This document shows positions 7,719 through 17,267 of a DNA stretch of 60,236 bases, piece after piece. Made by a program: the position numbers and the translations under genes. The stretch is taken from the NCBI GenBank assembly GCA_913774845.1, contig CAJYJO010000026.1:1-60236 (forward strand). Reading direction: 5' to 3'. Source of the stretch: an uncultured Microbacterium sp. (lineage in GTDB: Bacteria; Actinomycetota; Actinomycetes; Actinomycetales; Microbacteriaceae). The notes below the pieces were generated by a model. The model ran no database searches. It was not told where the DNA came from and worked only from the letters and a program-made list of their open reading frames with translations. How positions within the stretch are numbered: the stretch's first letter is position 1; every line of letters starts with the position of its first letter.

Positions 7719-8648
7719 TCAGGCGGTCCGCTCGACCTGCCCCGCGCGCCAGTAGCCCATGAATGCGACGCGCTTGCGGTCGACCCCGCACCCCTGGACG
7801 AGCATGCGGCGCAGCAGCTTGACCGTCGACGACTCCCCCGCGATCCACGCGTAGAACTCGCCTTCTGCGTCTGCCGGGCTGTCCCACAGCAGGTCGACGT
7901 CGAGGTCGATCTCCTCGAGTACCTGCGGGCGCGGTGCCGCGGCGCGGGCGAGCAGGTCGCCGGATGCCGCCGTCCAGGCCTCGATGGCCTCGATCAGCGC
8001 TTCTCCGTGCGGGCGATCATCCCGCGCGAGCCAGTGCACGCGGGCGCTTCCGGCTGCGACGGGAAGAGCGTCGTCGACCGTGGGCACCTCGATGAAGGCG
8101 TCGACCTCGAGGCCGGGCTCGAGTCCCTCGAGCACGGCCGAAATGGCGGGCGCCGCGGTCTCGTCGCCGGCGAGGAGGATGCGGCGCGCCGACCCGGGGT
8201 GGAAGTCGATGCCCTGCGCGGACTCGGGGCTGCGAGCATCGGGACCGACCACCACGAGATGGTCGCCGGTCGTCGCCGCCTCGGCCCAGGAGCCCGCGGG
8301 ACCGGCATCGTGATGCACGACGAAGTCGATGTCGAGCTCGAGCGCCTCGGGGTCGATCCGGCGCACCGTGTAGGTGCGGAACGGCATCCGCTCCTCATCG
8401 GGCAGATCGCGCCAGCGGGTGTACCACTCGCCTCCCGCGATGGCATCCGGGTCGTCCTGACCGATGTCGCACACGGTGCCGTCGCGGCCGGGCAGCACGA
8501 GTTTCACGCGCTGGTCCCGACGGTCGACCCCGAAAACGTCGAAGTCGGGCGAGGTGAAGGTCACGCGCACGAAGTGCGGAGACAGCCGCTGGACCGCTTT
8601 CACCACGGCGACGTACGGGCGGTAGGCGGGACGCGTGGCGGTGATCAT
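7719..8648 (-). CDS. Siderophore-interacting protein (FAD-dependent ferric reductase)
   Basis: A 309-residue cytoplasmic flavoprotein of the SIP/ViuB family, which releases iron from imported siderophores by reducing Fe(III) to Fe(II). The FAD-binding motif R-T-Y-T-V-R-R, the nucleotide-binding stretch LLAGDETAAPAI and the C-terminal WIAGESSTVKLLRR and FMGYWRAG blocks are the usual family markers. It converges with the uptake operon and presumably works on the same cargo. The ATG lies 6 bases after a TATCCT -10 box, so the mRNA should be leaderless. That box sits inside the perfect palindrome GTAAGGATATCCTTAC, consistent with iron repression. Confidence 0.9.
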   Translation of the reverse strand: MITATRPAYRPYVAVVKAVQRLSPHFVRVTFTSPDFDVFGVDRRDQRVKLVLPGRDGTVCDIGQDDPDAIAGGEWYTRWRDLPDEERMPFRTYTVRRIDPEALELDIDFVVHHDAGPAGSWAEAATTGDHLVVVGPDARSPESAQGIDFHPGSARRILLAGDETAAPAISAVLEGLEPGLEVDAFIEVPTVDDALPVAAGSARVHWLARDDRPHGEALIEAIEAWTAASGDLLARAAAPRPQVLEEIDLDVDLLWDSPADAEGEFYAWIAGESSTVKLLRRMLVQGCGVDRKRVAFMGYWRAGQVERTA

Positions 8649-8671
8649 TCTGTAAGGATATCCTTACCTTC
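8649..8671 (-). promoter_or_regulatory. Leaderless promoter and iron box of the siderophore-interacting protein
   Basis: On the minus strand TATCCT (8655-8660) is followed by 6 bases and the ATG. It is embedded in the 16-base palindrome GTAAGGATATCCTTAC (8652-8667). The 19-base window 8653-8671 matches the DtxR/IdeR consensus at 13 positions. Confidence 0.6.
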
Positions 8672-8709
8672 CTTCGGATGCCACGTCCGACCGTTCGACC
8701 GTGGAGGAC

Positions 8710-9879
8710 TCAGGTGCCCGCCCGGCCCACCAGACGCCCGATGCGCTCGACGGCGTCGCGCAGCACCTCGGGTGCGCACCCGAAATTGATGCGGACGTGC
8801 CCCACCCCCTCGGCCCCGAACAACGGACCGTGATGCAGCGCGACCTTAGCCTCCCGGCGGATGAACGGGGCCGGGTTGTCGCCCCAGCCGTAGGCCGACA
8901 CGTCGACCCACGCGAGGAAGCCCGCCTCGGGGGCGCGGTAGCGCGCGAGCGGCAGGTGCTCGGCCAGCAGGTCGGCCAGCAGCCGGCGGTTCTCGTCGAG
9001 CGCGGCCAGCAGGTGCTCGAGCCATCCGTCGCTCTCCGCGGCGAAGGCGGCGCGGTTCGCGATCACGCCGAACAACCCGGCGCGCCACTCCACCTCCCAG
9101 GGCAGCGACCGCACGACCGCGGCGGTCTCCTCCGCTCCCGTGACGATCACCGCGCACTTCAGCCCCGCGAGGTTGTACGTCTTGCTCGCACTCGTCACGG
9201 TGTATCCGACCGCGGCGGCCTCGGGAGCGGCATCCAGGAAGGGGGTGAACACCGCGGGGGCATGGGTGAGGGGCGCATGGATCTCGTCGCTGACGACGCT
9301 CGCCCCGTATCGTGCCGCAAGACGGGCCAGCTCGGCGAGGCTTTCCCGTGAGTGCACCGTACCGGTGGGGTTGTGCGGGTTGCACAGCAGCACCGCCCGG
9401 GCCCCGGCCTCCAGCGCCCGCCGGATACCGGCGAGGTCGAGACTCCACCGTTCGCCGTCGTCGAGCAGCGGGACGCGCTCCACCACCGCGCCGGCCTCCT
9501 CGACCGTGTCGTAGAACGGCGGGTAGACCGGGGGCGTCACGATCACCCGGTCGCCGGGAGAGGTCACCGCCCGCAGGACCTCGACGACCCCCATCATCAC
9601 GTCGCCCGTCCAGCGGATGCGCGCGGGGTCGGGCCGCCACCCCCACCGCCGTTCGGCGTAGGCGGCGAAATCGAGATCGATCCCGGGCCGGGGAGGGGTG
9701 TAGCCGGTGTCGCCGATCTCGACGGCACGATGCAGGGCCGCCGTGATCCCCGGGGCGAGCGGGAAGTCGGTCTCGGCCACGAACATCGGGATGACGTCGT
9801 CGCCGTACGAGCGCCACTTCGTGCTCGTGCGCTGACGGAGGAGGTCGAGCGGCAGGGCTTGGAGGGGGACGACGCTCAT
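8710..9879 (-). CDS. MalY/PatB family PLP-dependent C-S lyase
   Basis: A 389-residue fold-type I aminotransferase-like enzyme. The pyridoxal-phosphate lysine is in SASKTYNLAGLK (Lys233), with Asn168 in CNPHNPTGTVH and Asp198 in VVSDEIH positioning the cofactor. These blocks and the length fit the MalY/PatB group, which cleaves cystathionine or related thioethers to a thiol, ammonia and pyruvate; the substrate here is not known. The ATG is 6 bases after a TAGCCT -10 box, so the transcript is probably leaderless. The gene is followed after 61 bases by the separately controlled siderophore-interacting protein gene. Confidence 0.87.
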   Translation of the reverse strand: MSVVPLQALPLDLLRQRTSTKWRSYGDDVIPMFVAETDFPLAPGITAALHRAVEIGDTGYTPPRPGIDLDFAAYAERRWGWRPDPARIRWTGDVMMGVVEVLRAVTSPGDRVIVTPPVYPPFYDTVEEAGAVVERVPLLDDGERWSLDLAGIRRALEAGARAVLLCNPHNPTGTVHSRESLAELARLAARYGASVVSDEIHAPLTHAPAVFTPFLDAAPEAAAVGYTVTSASKTYNLAGLKCAVIVTGAEETAAVVRSLPWEVEWRAGLFGVIANRAAFAAESDGWLEHLLAALDENRRLLADLLAEHLPLARYRAPEAGFLAWVDVSAYGWGDNPAPFIRREAKVALHHGPLFGAEGVGHVRINFGCAPEVLRDAVERIGRLVGRAGT

Positions 9880-9885
9880 CCGTCG

Positions 9886-9891
9886 AGGCTA
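9886..9891 (-). promoter_or_regulatory. Leaderless -10 box (TAGCCT) of the C-S lyase gene
   Basis: TAGCCT on the minus strand, then six bases, then ATG 9879. No Shine-Dalgarno sequence is present, in keeping with a leaderless mRNA. Confidence 0.5.
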
Positions 9892-9960
9892 TCGGCTGGG
9901 CCCGCCGGGCTTCGCGCCGCCCGCAACGGGACGTCATCGATCCATTCGCCGTGAGACGAC

Positions 9961-9988
9961 GAAGACCCCGGCCGGAGCCGGGGTCTTC
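9961..9988 (-). terminator. Terminator of the SUF operon
   Basis: GAAGACCCCGGC (9961-9972) and GCCGGGGTCTTC (9977-9988) form a perfect 12-bp stem with a 4-base loop, 17 bases after the sufT stop codon. Confidence 0.8.
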
Positions 9989-10005
9989 GAGCGGGAAACG
10001 GAGGG

Positions 10006-10335
10006 CTAGATCGCGAAGCCGAGGGCGCGCATCATGTCGCGGCCGTCGTCGGTGATCCGCTCGGGGCCCCACGGGGGCATCCACACCCAGTTGATGCGGA
10101 AGCGGTCCACGACGTTGTCGAGGGCCTGCGCCGTCTGCTCTTCGAGGACGTCGGTCAGCGGGCAGCCGGCCGAGGTGAGGGTCATATGGATGACGAGCGC
10201 GTCGTTCTCGTCGTCCCACGCGAGATCGTAGATGAGACCGAGGTCGACCACGTTGATCCCCAGTTCGGGGTCCATCACGTCTTTGAGCGCCTCGGTGACC
10301 TCGTCGTACTTCTCGGGAGCGAGGGTTGCGGTCAT
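10006..10335 (-). CDS. sufT: MIP18/DUF59 family iron-sulfur assembly factor
   Basis: A 109-residue DUF59 (MIP18) protein, last in the SUF operon, of the kind called SufT or PaaD-like, which helps mature iron-sulfur proteins. The family motif is MDPELGINVVDLGLIYD near the N-terminus, followed by the conserved cysteine in LTSAGCPLTD. It follows sufC, but its ATG is also 6 bases after TAAGAT, a -10-like box overlapping the sufC stop codon, so it may additionally be made from its own leaderless transcript. No sufS or sufU lies beside it. Confidence 0.88.
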   Translation of the reverse strand: MTATLAPEKYDEVTEALKDVMDPELGINVVDLGLIYDLAWDDENDALVIHMTLTSAGCPLTDVLEEQTAQALDNVVDRFRINWVWMPPWGPERITDDGRDMMRALGFAI

Positions 10336-10344
10336 GTAACGATC

Positions 10345-11115
<771 letters not shown>

Positions 11116-11155
11116 GGTGTTCCTTACTCGTAAGTCTTCAGGTCGTGGGCGCGGC

Positions 11156-11485
11156 TCAGGCCGTCGCCTTGGTGACGGAGGGGTCGATGAGCACGTCGTC
11201 TCCGTCGATCACGACCTCGTACACGGGGACCGGCTCGTAAGCCGGGAGGTTCAGCGGGCGACCGGTGGTCAGCGAGAAAGCGGAGCCGTGGGCCCAGCAC
11301 TCCAGCGTCTCGCCCTCGACGAAGCCGTCGGACAGCGAGATGTCGCCGTGCGTGCACACGTCGCCGATCGCGTGGACGTCGCCGTTGCCGTCGAGCACGA
11401 CCGCGATCGCGACGCCGTCGATCTCGACGCGGCGCGCCTCGTCCTGCACGAGCTCGCTGAGCGCGCAGGCACGGGTGGCGCTCAC
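11156..11485 (-). CDS. Rieske-type [2Fe-2S] ferredoxin in the SUF operon
   Basis: A 109-residue soluble Rieske protein related to the small subunits of aromatic dioxygenase electron chains. The cluster ligands are visible as C-T-H and C-W-A-H, separated by 17 residues (CTHGDISLSDGF to ECWAHGSAF). Its GTG overlaps the sufD stop (GTGA), so it is coupled to sufD. Rieske genes in this position are common in actinobacterial suf operons, and an electron-donor role in cluster assembly is the usual proposal; it is unproven. Confidence 0.9.
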   Translation of the reverse strand: MSATRACALSELVQDEARRVEIDGVAIAVVLDGNGDVHAIGDVCTHGDISLSDGFVEGETLECWAHGSAFSLTTGRPLNLPAYEPVPVYEVVIDGDDVLIDPSVTKATA

Positions 11486-12675
11486 GCGGCCGCGCCTTCG
11501 GCCAGCTCGCGCTCGATGGCGGCGATCAGCTCGGTCTCGAGATCCGGGATGCCGATGCGCTGGACGATCTCGCTGAGGAACCCGAGCACCACGAGGCGGC
11601 GCGCCTCGTCTTCGGCGATGCCGCGGGCCTGCAGGTAGAACAGCTGCTCGTCGTCGAATCGACCGGTGGCGCTGGCGTGGCCCGCGCCCTGGATGTCGCC
11701 CGTCTCGATCTCGAGGTTGGGGATCGAGTCGGCGCGCGCTCCGTCGGTGAGCACGAGGTTGCGGTTGGCCTCGTAGGAGTCGGTGCCGGTGGCATCCGGT
11801 CCGATGAGGACGTCGCCGATCCACACGCTGCGCGCGCTCTCGCCCTGCAGCGCGCCCTTGTAGAGCACGTCGCCCACGGTGTGCGGGCCCTTGTGGTGCA
11901 GGTAGACCTGCGACTCGAGGTGCTGGCCGGCGTCGGAGAACGACAGGCCGTAGAGGCGCCCTTCGGCGCCCGGACCCGAGAGCTCGACCGAAGGGTTCAC
12001 GCGGACGACGCCGCCGCCGAAGCTCACCACGACGTGGGTGAGCTTGGCGTCGCGGTCGACGCGGGCCTGGTGGGCGGAGGCGTGGACCGCGTCGTCGTTC
12101 CAGTTCTGCACCGATACCACCGTGAGGTCGGCGCCGTCGCGAACGAGGATCTCGACGTTCTGCGCGTGCTGCGCGCTGCCCTCGTGACGCAGCACGATCG
12201 TTCCGCGCGAGTTCGGCTGGGCCTCGATGACGACGTGGGCGTGCGCCAGACCGCCCGTTCCGGTCAGCCGCACGACGACGGGCTCGTCGAGCTCGACGTT
12301 CGCGGGGATCCGCAGCAGGGGCGCCTCGCTCTCGTGCGTCCATGCGAGGGCCGCGGGCAGGTCTTCCGGACGGAAGTGCTCGCCGCGGGGCGCCTCACCG
12401 GCGGCCAGACGCAGCTGCTCGACCGCGTCGGGGGCGTTCACCTCGACGCTGACGACGCCGGAGGGGCCGGCCTCGTCGACGAAGAGCGGTGCCAGCCGGT
12501 CCAGCGGCGAGAGCTTCCAGTTGACCTCGCGCCCCGTGGGCACACCGAAGTCAGCGGGGTCGAACGAGGTCGCCCGCTCCGAGCGCGTCTGCACCGGAAC
12601 GACGGATGCCACGAGAGCGGCGGGGTCGACATGCCCCTCCGCGGCGGCTGCGGGGGTCTGCGTCGCAGTCGTCAT
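11482..12675 (-). CDS. sufD: Fe-S cluster assembly protein SufD
   Basis: A 397-residue SufD subunit, partner of SufB and SufC in the scaffold. The N-terminal third is divergent and Ala/Pro-rich; the C-terminal core has the right-handed parallel beta-helix repeats typical of SufB/SufD and ends with LFYLQARGIAEDEARRLVVLGFLSEIV, a block shared with SufB. The start ATG (12675) abuts the sufB stop codon directly, so translation is coupled. Its own stop overlaps the Rieske gene start. Confidence 0.95.
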   Translation of the reverse strand: MTTATQTPAAAAEGHVDPAALVASVVPVQTRSERATSFDPADFGVPTGREVNWKLSPLDRLAPLFVDEAGPSGVVSVEVNAPDAVEQLRLAAGEAPRGEHFRPEDLPAALAWTHESEAPLLRIPANVELDEPVVVRLTGTGGLAHAHVVIEAQPNSRGTIVLRHEGSAQHAQNVEILVRDGADLTVVSVQNWNDDAVHASAHQARVDRDAKLTHVVVSFGGGVVRVNPSVELSGPGAEGRLYGLSFSDAGQHLESQVYLHHKGPHTVGDVLYKGALQGESARSVWIGDVLIGPDATGTDSYEANRNLVLTDGARADSIPNLEIETGDIQGAGHASATGRFDDEQLFYLQARGIAEDEARRLVVLGFLSEIVQRIGIPDLETELIAAIERELAEGAAA

Positions 12676-14094
12676 TTAGCCTACGGATCCTTCCATGCCC
12701 ATCTCGATGAGCTTGTTGAGCTCGAGCGCGTACTCCATCGGCAGCTCGCGGGCGATCGGCTCGATGAAGCCGCGGACGATCATGGCCATCGCCTCGTCTT
12801 CGGGCATGCCGCGCGACTGCAGGTAGAACAGCTGCTCCTCGCTGACCTTCGAGACGGTGGCCTCGTGTCCGAGCTGCACGTCGTCGACGCGGATGTCGAT
12901 CGCGGGGTACGTGTCGCTGCGCGAGATCGTGTCGACCAGCAGCGCGTCGCAGCGCACCGTGTTCGCGGAGTGGTGCGCGTTGGCATCCACTCGGACCTCG
13001 CCGCGGTAGCCGGCGCGACCGCCGCCGCGCGCGATCGACTTCGAGACGATCGACGACTGCGTGTAGGGGGCCATGTGCACCATCTTGGCGCCGGCGTCCT
13101 GGTGCTGACCGGGACCGGCGAAGGCGACCGACAGGGTCTCGCCCTTCGCGTGCTCACCCATGAGGTAGATCGAGGGGTACTTCATCGTCACCTTGGAGCC
13201 GATGTTGCCGTCGACCCACTCCATCGTCGCGCCCTCGTGGGCGACGGCGCGCTTGGTGACGAGGTTGTAGACGTTGCTCGACCAGTTCTGGATCGTCGTG
13301 TAGCGCACGCGGGCGTTCTTCTTCACGATGATCTCGACCACGGCCGAGTGCAGCGAGTCGCTCTTGTAGATCGGAGCGGTGCAGCCCTCGATGTAGTGGA
13401 CGTAGCTGTCCTCGTCGGCGATGATCAGCGTCCGCTCGAACTGACCCATGTTCTCGGTGTTGATGCGGAAGTACGCCTGGAGCGGGATCTCGACGTGCAC
13501 GCCCTTGGGAACGTAGACGAAGGAGCCGCCCGACCACACGGCCGTGTTGAGCGCGGCGAATTTGTTGTCTCCGGCGGGGATGACCGTGCCGAAGTACTCC
13601 TCGAAGAACTCGGGGTGCTCGCGCAGAGCGGTGTCGGTGTCCATGAAGATGACACCCTGCTGCTCGAGGTCCTCGCGGATCTGGTGATAGACCACCTCGG
13701 ACTCGTACTGCGCGGCGACGCCGGCGACGAGGCGCTGACGCTCGGCCTCGGGGATGCCGAGCTTCTCGTAGGTGTTGCGGATCTCTTCCGGCAGGTCTTC
13801 CCAGGTCTGGGCCTGCTTCTCGGTCGAGCGCACGAAGTACTTGATGTTGTCGAAGTCGATCTCCGACAGGTCCGCTCCCCACGTGGGCATCGGCTTGCGG
13901 CCGAAGAGCTGGTAGCCCTTCAGTCGCGTCTTCAGCATCCACTCGGGCTCGGACTTGAGCGCGGAGATACCGCGCACCACGTCCTCGTTGATCCCGCGCT
14001 GCGCGATCGCGCCGGCGGCATCGGTGTCGTGCCAGCCGAACTCGTATTGCCCCAGGCTTTCGAGCTCGGGTCGATCGATGAGTACATCGGACAT
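12676..14094 (-). CDS. sufB: Fe-S cluster assembly protein SufB
   Basis: The main scaffold subunit, 472 residues, first gene of the operon. Recognisable SufB blocks are [30 protein letters not shown], the GCTAPIYK loop and the C-terminal [16 protein letters not shown] start at ATG 14094 ([10 protein letters not shown]) because AAGGAG lies about 10 bases upstream; the GTG at 14103 would overlap that site. The gene is divergent from ctaA across 249 bases. Actinobacterial suf operons often begin with a SufR-type repressor gene; none is present here, and no obvious operator is visible to me. Confidence 0.96.
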   Translation of the reverse strand: MSDVLIDRPELESLGQYEFGWHDTDAAGAIAQRGINEDVVRGISALKSEPEWMLKTRLKGYQLFGRKPMPTWGADLSEIDFDNIKYFVRSTEKQAQTWEDLPEEIRNTYEKLGIPEAERQRLVAGVAAQYESEVVYHQIREDLEQQGVIFMDTDTALREHPEFFEEYFGTVIPAGDNKFAALNTAVWSGGSFVYVPKGVHVEIPLQAYFRINTENMGQFERTLIIADEDSYVHYIEGCTAPIYKSDSLHSAVVEIIVKKNARVRYTTIQNWSSNVYNLVTKRAVAHEGATMEWVDGNIGSKVTMKYPSIYLMGEHAKGETLSVAFAGPGQHQDAGAKMVHMAPYTQSSIVSKSIARGGGRAGYRGEVRVDANAHHSANTVRCDALLVDTISRSDTYPAIDIRVDDVQLGHEATVSKVSEEQLFYLQSRGMPEDEAMAMIVRGFIEPIARELPMEYALELNKLIEMGMEGSVG

Positions 14095-14210
14095 CGTGAT
14101 CACTCTCCTTCTCGGGCCTCAACGGTGTCATCCGCCCCGACATTCCAGACTCCGGTCGAAGTCTCAGGAAGGTCGCTGGTGGGCCCGCTCGAAGGCGCTG
14201 GCTGCGCGCC

Positions 14211-14216
14211 TAGACT
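14211..14216 (+). promoter_or_regulatory. Candidate -10 box (TAGACT) of ctaA
   Basis: TAGACT is followed after 7 bases by GTG 14224, which is in frame with ctaA. This could give a leaderless start 40 codons upstream of the ATG I chose, or simply a 5' UTR of about 120 bases. Confidence 0.45.
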
Positions 14217-14343
14217 GTCGTGGGTGCGGATCGCGCGAGCGCTGCACCCGGACCCTTCGATTCTACAGGCAACACCCGCTCCCGGTATGGCAGGCCCGCT
14301 CTCCCGACAGCCCGGAGCGCCTCGACGCCAGGAAGCCGTGCGC

Positions 14344-15330
14344 ATGCCCTCCGCCCCGTCCCCCACCGCCTCGTCCCGCGTCCCCGCCCCGCTGCGCCGT
14401 GTCGTCGCGTGGCTGCCGACCGACGTCGACCGCCGGGTGCGCGTGTTCGCGTGGCTGTCGTTCGTCGCCGAGGTGCTCATCATCGGCACGGGCGGCGCCG
14501 TCCGCCTCACCGGATCGGGCCTCGGCTGCCCCACGTGGCCGCGCTGCACGCCCGACTCCCTCGTCAACACCCCCGAGATGGGCATCCACGGGATCATCGA
14601 GTTCGGCAACAGAACACTGACGGGTCTGGTCGGCATCCTCGCCCTCGCCGTCGTCGTGCTCGTCTGGCGCATGCGTCACGAGCGCCGCGTCCTGTTCGTC
14701 CTCTCCCTCGTCGTGCTCGTCGGCATCGTCGCGCAGGCGGTGGTCGGCGGTATCACCGTGCTGACCGGACTGAACCCCTTCATCGTGGGGTTCCACTACA
14801 TCGCGTCGGTGTCCCTCGTCGCCGTGTGCGCCGCGTTCCTCGTGCTGATGGACCAGCCGACGGGGCCCCGAACCCTCGCTGTGCCGCGCTGGTTCGCCGG
14901 GCTCGTGCACGCCACGACCGGCGTGCTCGCGCTGACGATCGTGTTCGGCGTGCTCACCACGGGCGCCGGTCCGCACTCGGGGGACGAGGACGCGATCCGC
15001 AGCGGCTTCGACGCCCAGGTGCTCGAGCACGTGCACGCCTGGCCCGGCTACGCCCTGTTCGCCCTCACGCTCGCCGTCGTCGTCATCGCCTGGCGTCGCC
15101 GCCTGACGGTGCGCCGCTGGGCGACCGCGCTCCTGGCCGTCGAGCTCGTACAGATCGCCGTCGGCCTCTACCAGGCACGCAACGGCCTGCCCGAGCTCGC
15201 CGTGGGGACGCACATGGTGCTCGCCGCCCTGGCCGCGGCGACCATGACCGTGGTCGTGCTGCGCCTGAAGCAGCCTCTGACCGCTTCGCAACCGCACGCC
15301 GCGCGCGAGACGGCCGCCGCGCGCGGCTGA
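14344..15330 (+). CDS. ctaA: Heme A synthase (COX15/CtaA)
   Basis: An 8-helix membrane enzyme (328 residues) that oxidises the methyl group of heme O to a formyl group, giving heme A for cytochrome c oxidase. It has the Cys pair in GLGCPTWPRC (Cys62, Cys68) in the first extracytoplasmic loop, His82/Glu86 in IHGIIEFGNR, and further conserved histidines in VGFHYIAS, GLVHATTG, EHVHAWPG and GTHMVL. AGGAAG at 14330-14335 supports ATG 14344; GTG 14224, seven bases after a TAGACT box, is an alternative leaderless start. ctaB, the heme O synthase, lies 0.8 kb downstream on the other strand. Confidence 0.92.
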   Translation: MPSAPSPTASSRVPAPLRRVVAWLPTDVDRRVRVFAWLSFVAEVLIIGTGGAVRLTGSGLGCPTWPRCTPDSLVNTPEMGIHGIIEFGNRTLTGLVGILALAVVVLVWRMRHERRVLFVLSLVVLVGIVAQAVVGGITVLTGLNPFIVGFHYIASVSLVAVCAAFLVLMDQPTGPRTLAVPRWFAGLVHATTGVLALTIVFGVLTTGAGPHSGDEDAIRSGFDAQVLEHVHAWPGYALFALTLAVVVIAWRRRLTVRRWATALLAVELVQIAVGLYQARNGLPELAVGTHMVLAALAAATMTVVVLRLKQPLTASQPHAARETAAARG

Positions 15331-15519
15331 CCGCCGACGCGCCCGGGTCCGTCGCGACCCCCTTATACGCTCATAGGCGATTCATCGGCGACCCCTACAC
15401 AGCGCTCCGGCGCGTGGGCCATCGTTGATCCTGGCACGTCCGTGCCCGACGTCCCGTCGCCCCCGCTTCGGGACCCGCCGCCCGACAACCCCCTGTCGGA
15501 ACGACAAGGAGTACTCCCC

Positions 15520-16005
15520 ATGAAAACTCGTCCCCGCCTGGTGACCAGCATCTCGTTCTGGGTGCTCGTCGTCGCATCCCTGGCCGCCATCGCCGGCGGA
15601 CTCGCGATCATCCTAAACGGGATCGACGCGATGGAGCAGGTGCTCAACGACCCCAACGCCACCGTCGTCCAGGTCTACGTCGGCCAGTCGTGGGTCGTCG
15701 TCGGCGCCGCCGTGCTCGGAGCCGGTGCCGTCGGCATCGTCGCCGTGCTGTCCCTCGCCGCCGCCACCACACTGACCCGTCGCGGTGAGGTGTCGGTCGA
15801 GACGATCGACTGGACCAGCGACGACGAGACGGCCCCCGAGACCGCCGCCGCGCCGTTCGCTCCCTCCGCCACCGCCACCCCCCTCGCGGTGGAGGATGCC
15901 GACATCGAGACGCCGTCGACCGCCACCGCTCCCCCGCAGGCGGCCTCCGCCGCCCGTCACGACGAGCCCCGCCTCGACGCCGGAGACGACACCACGCGTC
16001 GCTGA
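15520..16005 (+). CDS. Small two-helix membrane protein, function unknown
   Basis: A 161-residue protein with two predicted transmembrane helices (about 10-32 and 52-76) joined by a short loop with VQVYVGQSW, and a long Ala/Thr/Asp-rich soluble tail. I recognise it as an uncharacterised protein of the Microbacteriaceae, not as an enzyme. AAGGAG at 15506-15511 fixes ATG 15520. It lies alone between ctaA and ctaB; the 189-base gap before it holds no other gene I can support. A terminator follows. Confidence 0.7.
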   Translation: MKTRPRLVTSISFWVLVVASLAAIAGGLAIILNGIDAMEQVLNDPNATVVQVYVGQSWVVVGAAVLGAGAVGIVAVLSLAAATTLTRRGEVSVETIDWTSDDETAPETAAAPFAPSATATPLAVEDADIETPSTATAPPQAASAARHDEPRLDAGDDTTRR

Positions 16006-16021
16006 TCCCGCTGAATCGAAG

Positions 16022-16049
16022 GCGCCCGCTCCCGGAAGGGGGCGGGCGC
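16022..16049 (+). terminator. Terminator after the two-helix membrane protein
   Basis: GCGCCCGC and GCGGGCGC arms with an inner CCC/GGG pairing form a strong hairpin followed by TTTCGCG. Confidence 0.7.
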
Positions 16050-16079
16050 TTTCGCGTGCGGACCCCCGGGAAACGCGAA

Positions 16080-16106
16080 GCGCCCGCCCCGGATCGGGAC
16101 GGGCGC
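16080..16106 (-). terminator. Terminator of ctaB
   Basis: GCGCCCG-c-CCCG and CGGG-a-CGGGCGC arms around GAT form a hairpin 12 bases past the ctaB stop; on the minus strand it is followed by TTCGCGTTTC. Confidence 0.7.
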
Positions 16107-16118
16107 GCACGGAACGTG

Positions 16119-17045
16119 TCAGAAGGGCAGCAGCGGGTCGACCGCGATCGCGACGAACAGCAGAGTGAGGTAGGTGATCGAGGCGTGGAACACGCGCATC
16201 GGACGGGGCTCGCCGCCGCGTACGGCACGGCTGTAGAGGCGGTGCGACTCGTAGACGAACCAGCCGCCGAACACGAGCGCCGAGACCGAGTAGACCAGCC
16301 CCATGGATGCCACCGGGATGAGCAGCAGCGAGCACGCCACCGTGGCCCACGCGTAAAGGATGACCTGCAGACCCACCTGCGAGCCGCTGCGCGTCGCGCC
16401 GAGCATGGGCACGTCGACCTCGTCGTACTGCGCCGCGTACTTCATCGACAGCGGCCAGTAGTGCGGCGGCGTCCACAGGAAGACCAGGGCGAACAGGATG
16501 AACGGCGCCCACGAGAGCGAGCCCGTCACCGCCGACCAGCCGATCAGCACCGGGAAGCAGCCCGCGATGCCGCCCCACACGATGTTCTGCTCGGTGCGGC
16601 GCTTGAGGATCATCGTGTAGATGACCACATAGAAGAAGATCGCGGCCGCCGACAGACCCGCGGCGAGCGGGTTGGTGAACAGCAGCAGCCAGACCGTCGA
16701 CACGATCGCGAGCGTCCAGGCGAAGGTCAGCGCACCGCGCGGCGACACCTCTCCCGTGACGAGCGGACGATTCTCGGTGCGCTGCATGTGCGCGTCGATG
16801 TCGCGATCCAGATACATGTTGAACGCCGCCGCGGAGCCCGCGCTGAGCGAGCCGCCGATCACGGTGGCGAAGATGAGCCACAGGTTCGGAAGACCGCCCT
16901 GAGCGAGGATCATCACCGGAACGGTGGTGACCAGCAGCAGCTCGAGGACACGGGGCTTCGTCAGAGCGACGTAGGCCCGAAGGGTCCGTCCGACGGAGCG
17001 GCGATCGGTCGTCGCAATGACGTGCGACGTCGTCGAGATGTCCAT
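16119..17045 (-). CDS. ctaB: Protoheme IX farnesyltransferase (heme O synthase)
   Basis: A 308-residue UbiA-family prenyltransferase with about nine membrane helices. It attaches farnesyl to heme B, giving heme O, the substrate of CtaA. The two Asp-rich regions are clear: N-x3-D-x3-D in NMYLDRDID (76-84), and the second-loop block [12 protein letters not shown] (143-154). The gene converges with the ctaA-side genes and is divergent from tkt. A TAGAAT -10 box lies about 35 bases upstream of the ATG. Confidence 0.95.
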   Translation of the reverse strand: MDISTTSHVIATTDRRSVGRTLRAYVALTKPRVLELLLVTTVPVMILAQGGLPNLWLIFATVIGGSLSAGSAAAFNMYLDRDIDAHMQRTENRPLVTGEVSPRGALTFAWTLAIVSTVWLLLFTNPLAAGLSAAAIFFYVVIYTMILKRRTEQNIVWGGIAGCFPVLIGWSAVTGSLSWAPFILFALVFLWTPPHYWPLSMKYAAQYDEVDVPMLGATRSGSQVGLQVILYAWATVACSLLLIPVASMGLVYSVSALVFGGWFVYESHRLYSRAVRGGEPRPMRVFHASITYLTLLFVAIAVDPLLPF

Positions 17046-17078
17046 CGTCCCCCGGGGTAGCGCGTATGTATCCCTCCG

Positions 17079-17084
17079 ATTCTA
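17079..17084 (-). promoter_or_regulatory. Candidate -10 box (TAGAAT) of ctaB
   Basis: TAGAAT on the minus strand, 34 bases upstream of the ctaB ATG in the 222-base divergent region. No clear -35 box. Confidence 0.4.
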
Positions 17085-17156
17085 CGTCATGCCCACCACA
17101 CGACCGGCCGAGTGTCGACCCCCGTCACGAACGGCAATCGAGTCGGCCGTTCTCGC

Positions 17157-17162
17157 TATGCT
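17157..17162 (+). promoter_or_regulatory. Candidate -10 box (TATGCT) of the pentose phosphate operon
   Basis: TATGCT in the tkt upstream region, giving a 5' UTR of about 100 bases. No convincing -35 box or operator is seen. Confidence 0.35.
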
Positions 17163-17267
17163 GGCGAAGAACGCGCGCCCCGCGCCGACACCCCACCCCC
17201 CTCTCGCCCCTACGGCGATGAGCGCGGACGTCGACCGTGAACCGGGCGCAGTATCGAGAAAGGCACC

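Noticed and set aside
7955-8690. Clusters of GGATGCC/GGCATCC in the siderophore genes as local regulatory sites
   Set aside because: The 7-mer is spread evenly over the whole window, so it is a genome-scale signal and not specific to this locus.
11677-15330. Open frame of more than 1200 codons on the plus strand
   Set aside because: Most of it is antisense to sufB and sufD; only the last part (from 14344, or 14224) is the real ctaA. High GC leaves long stop-free shadow frames.
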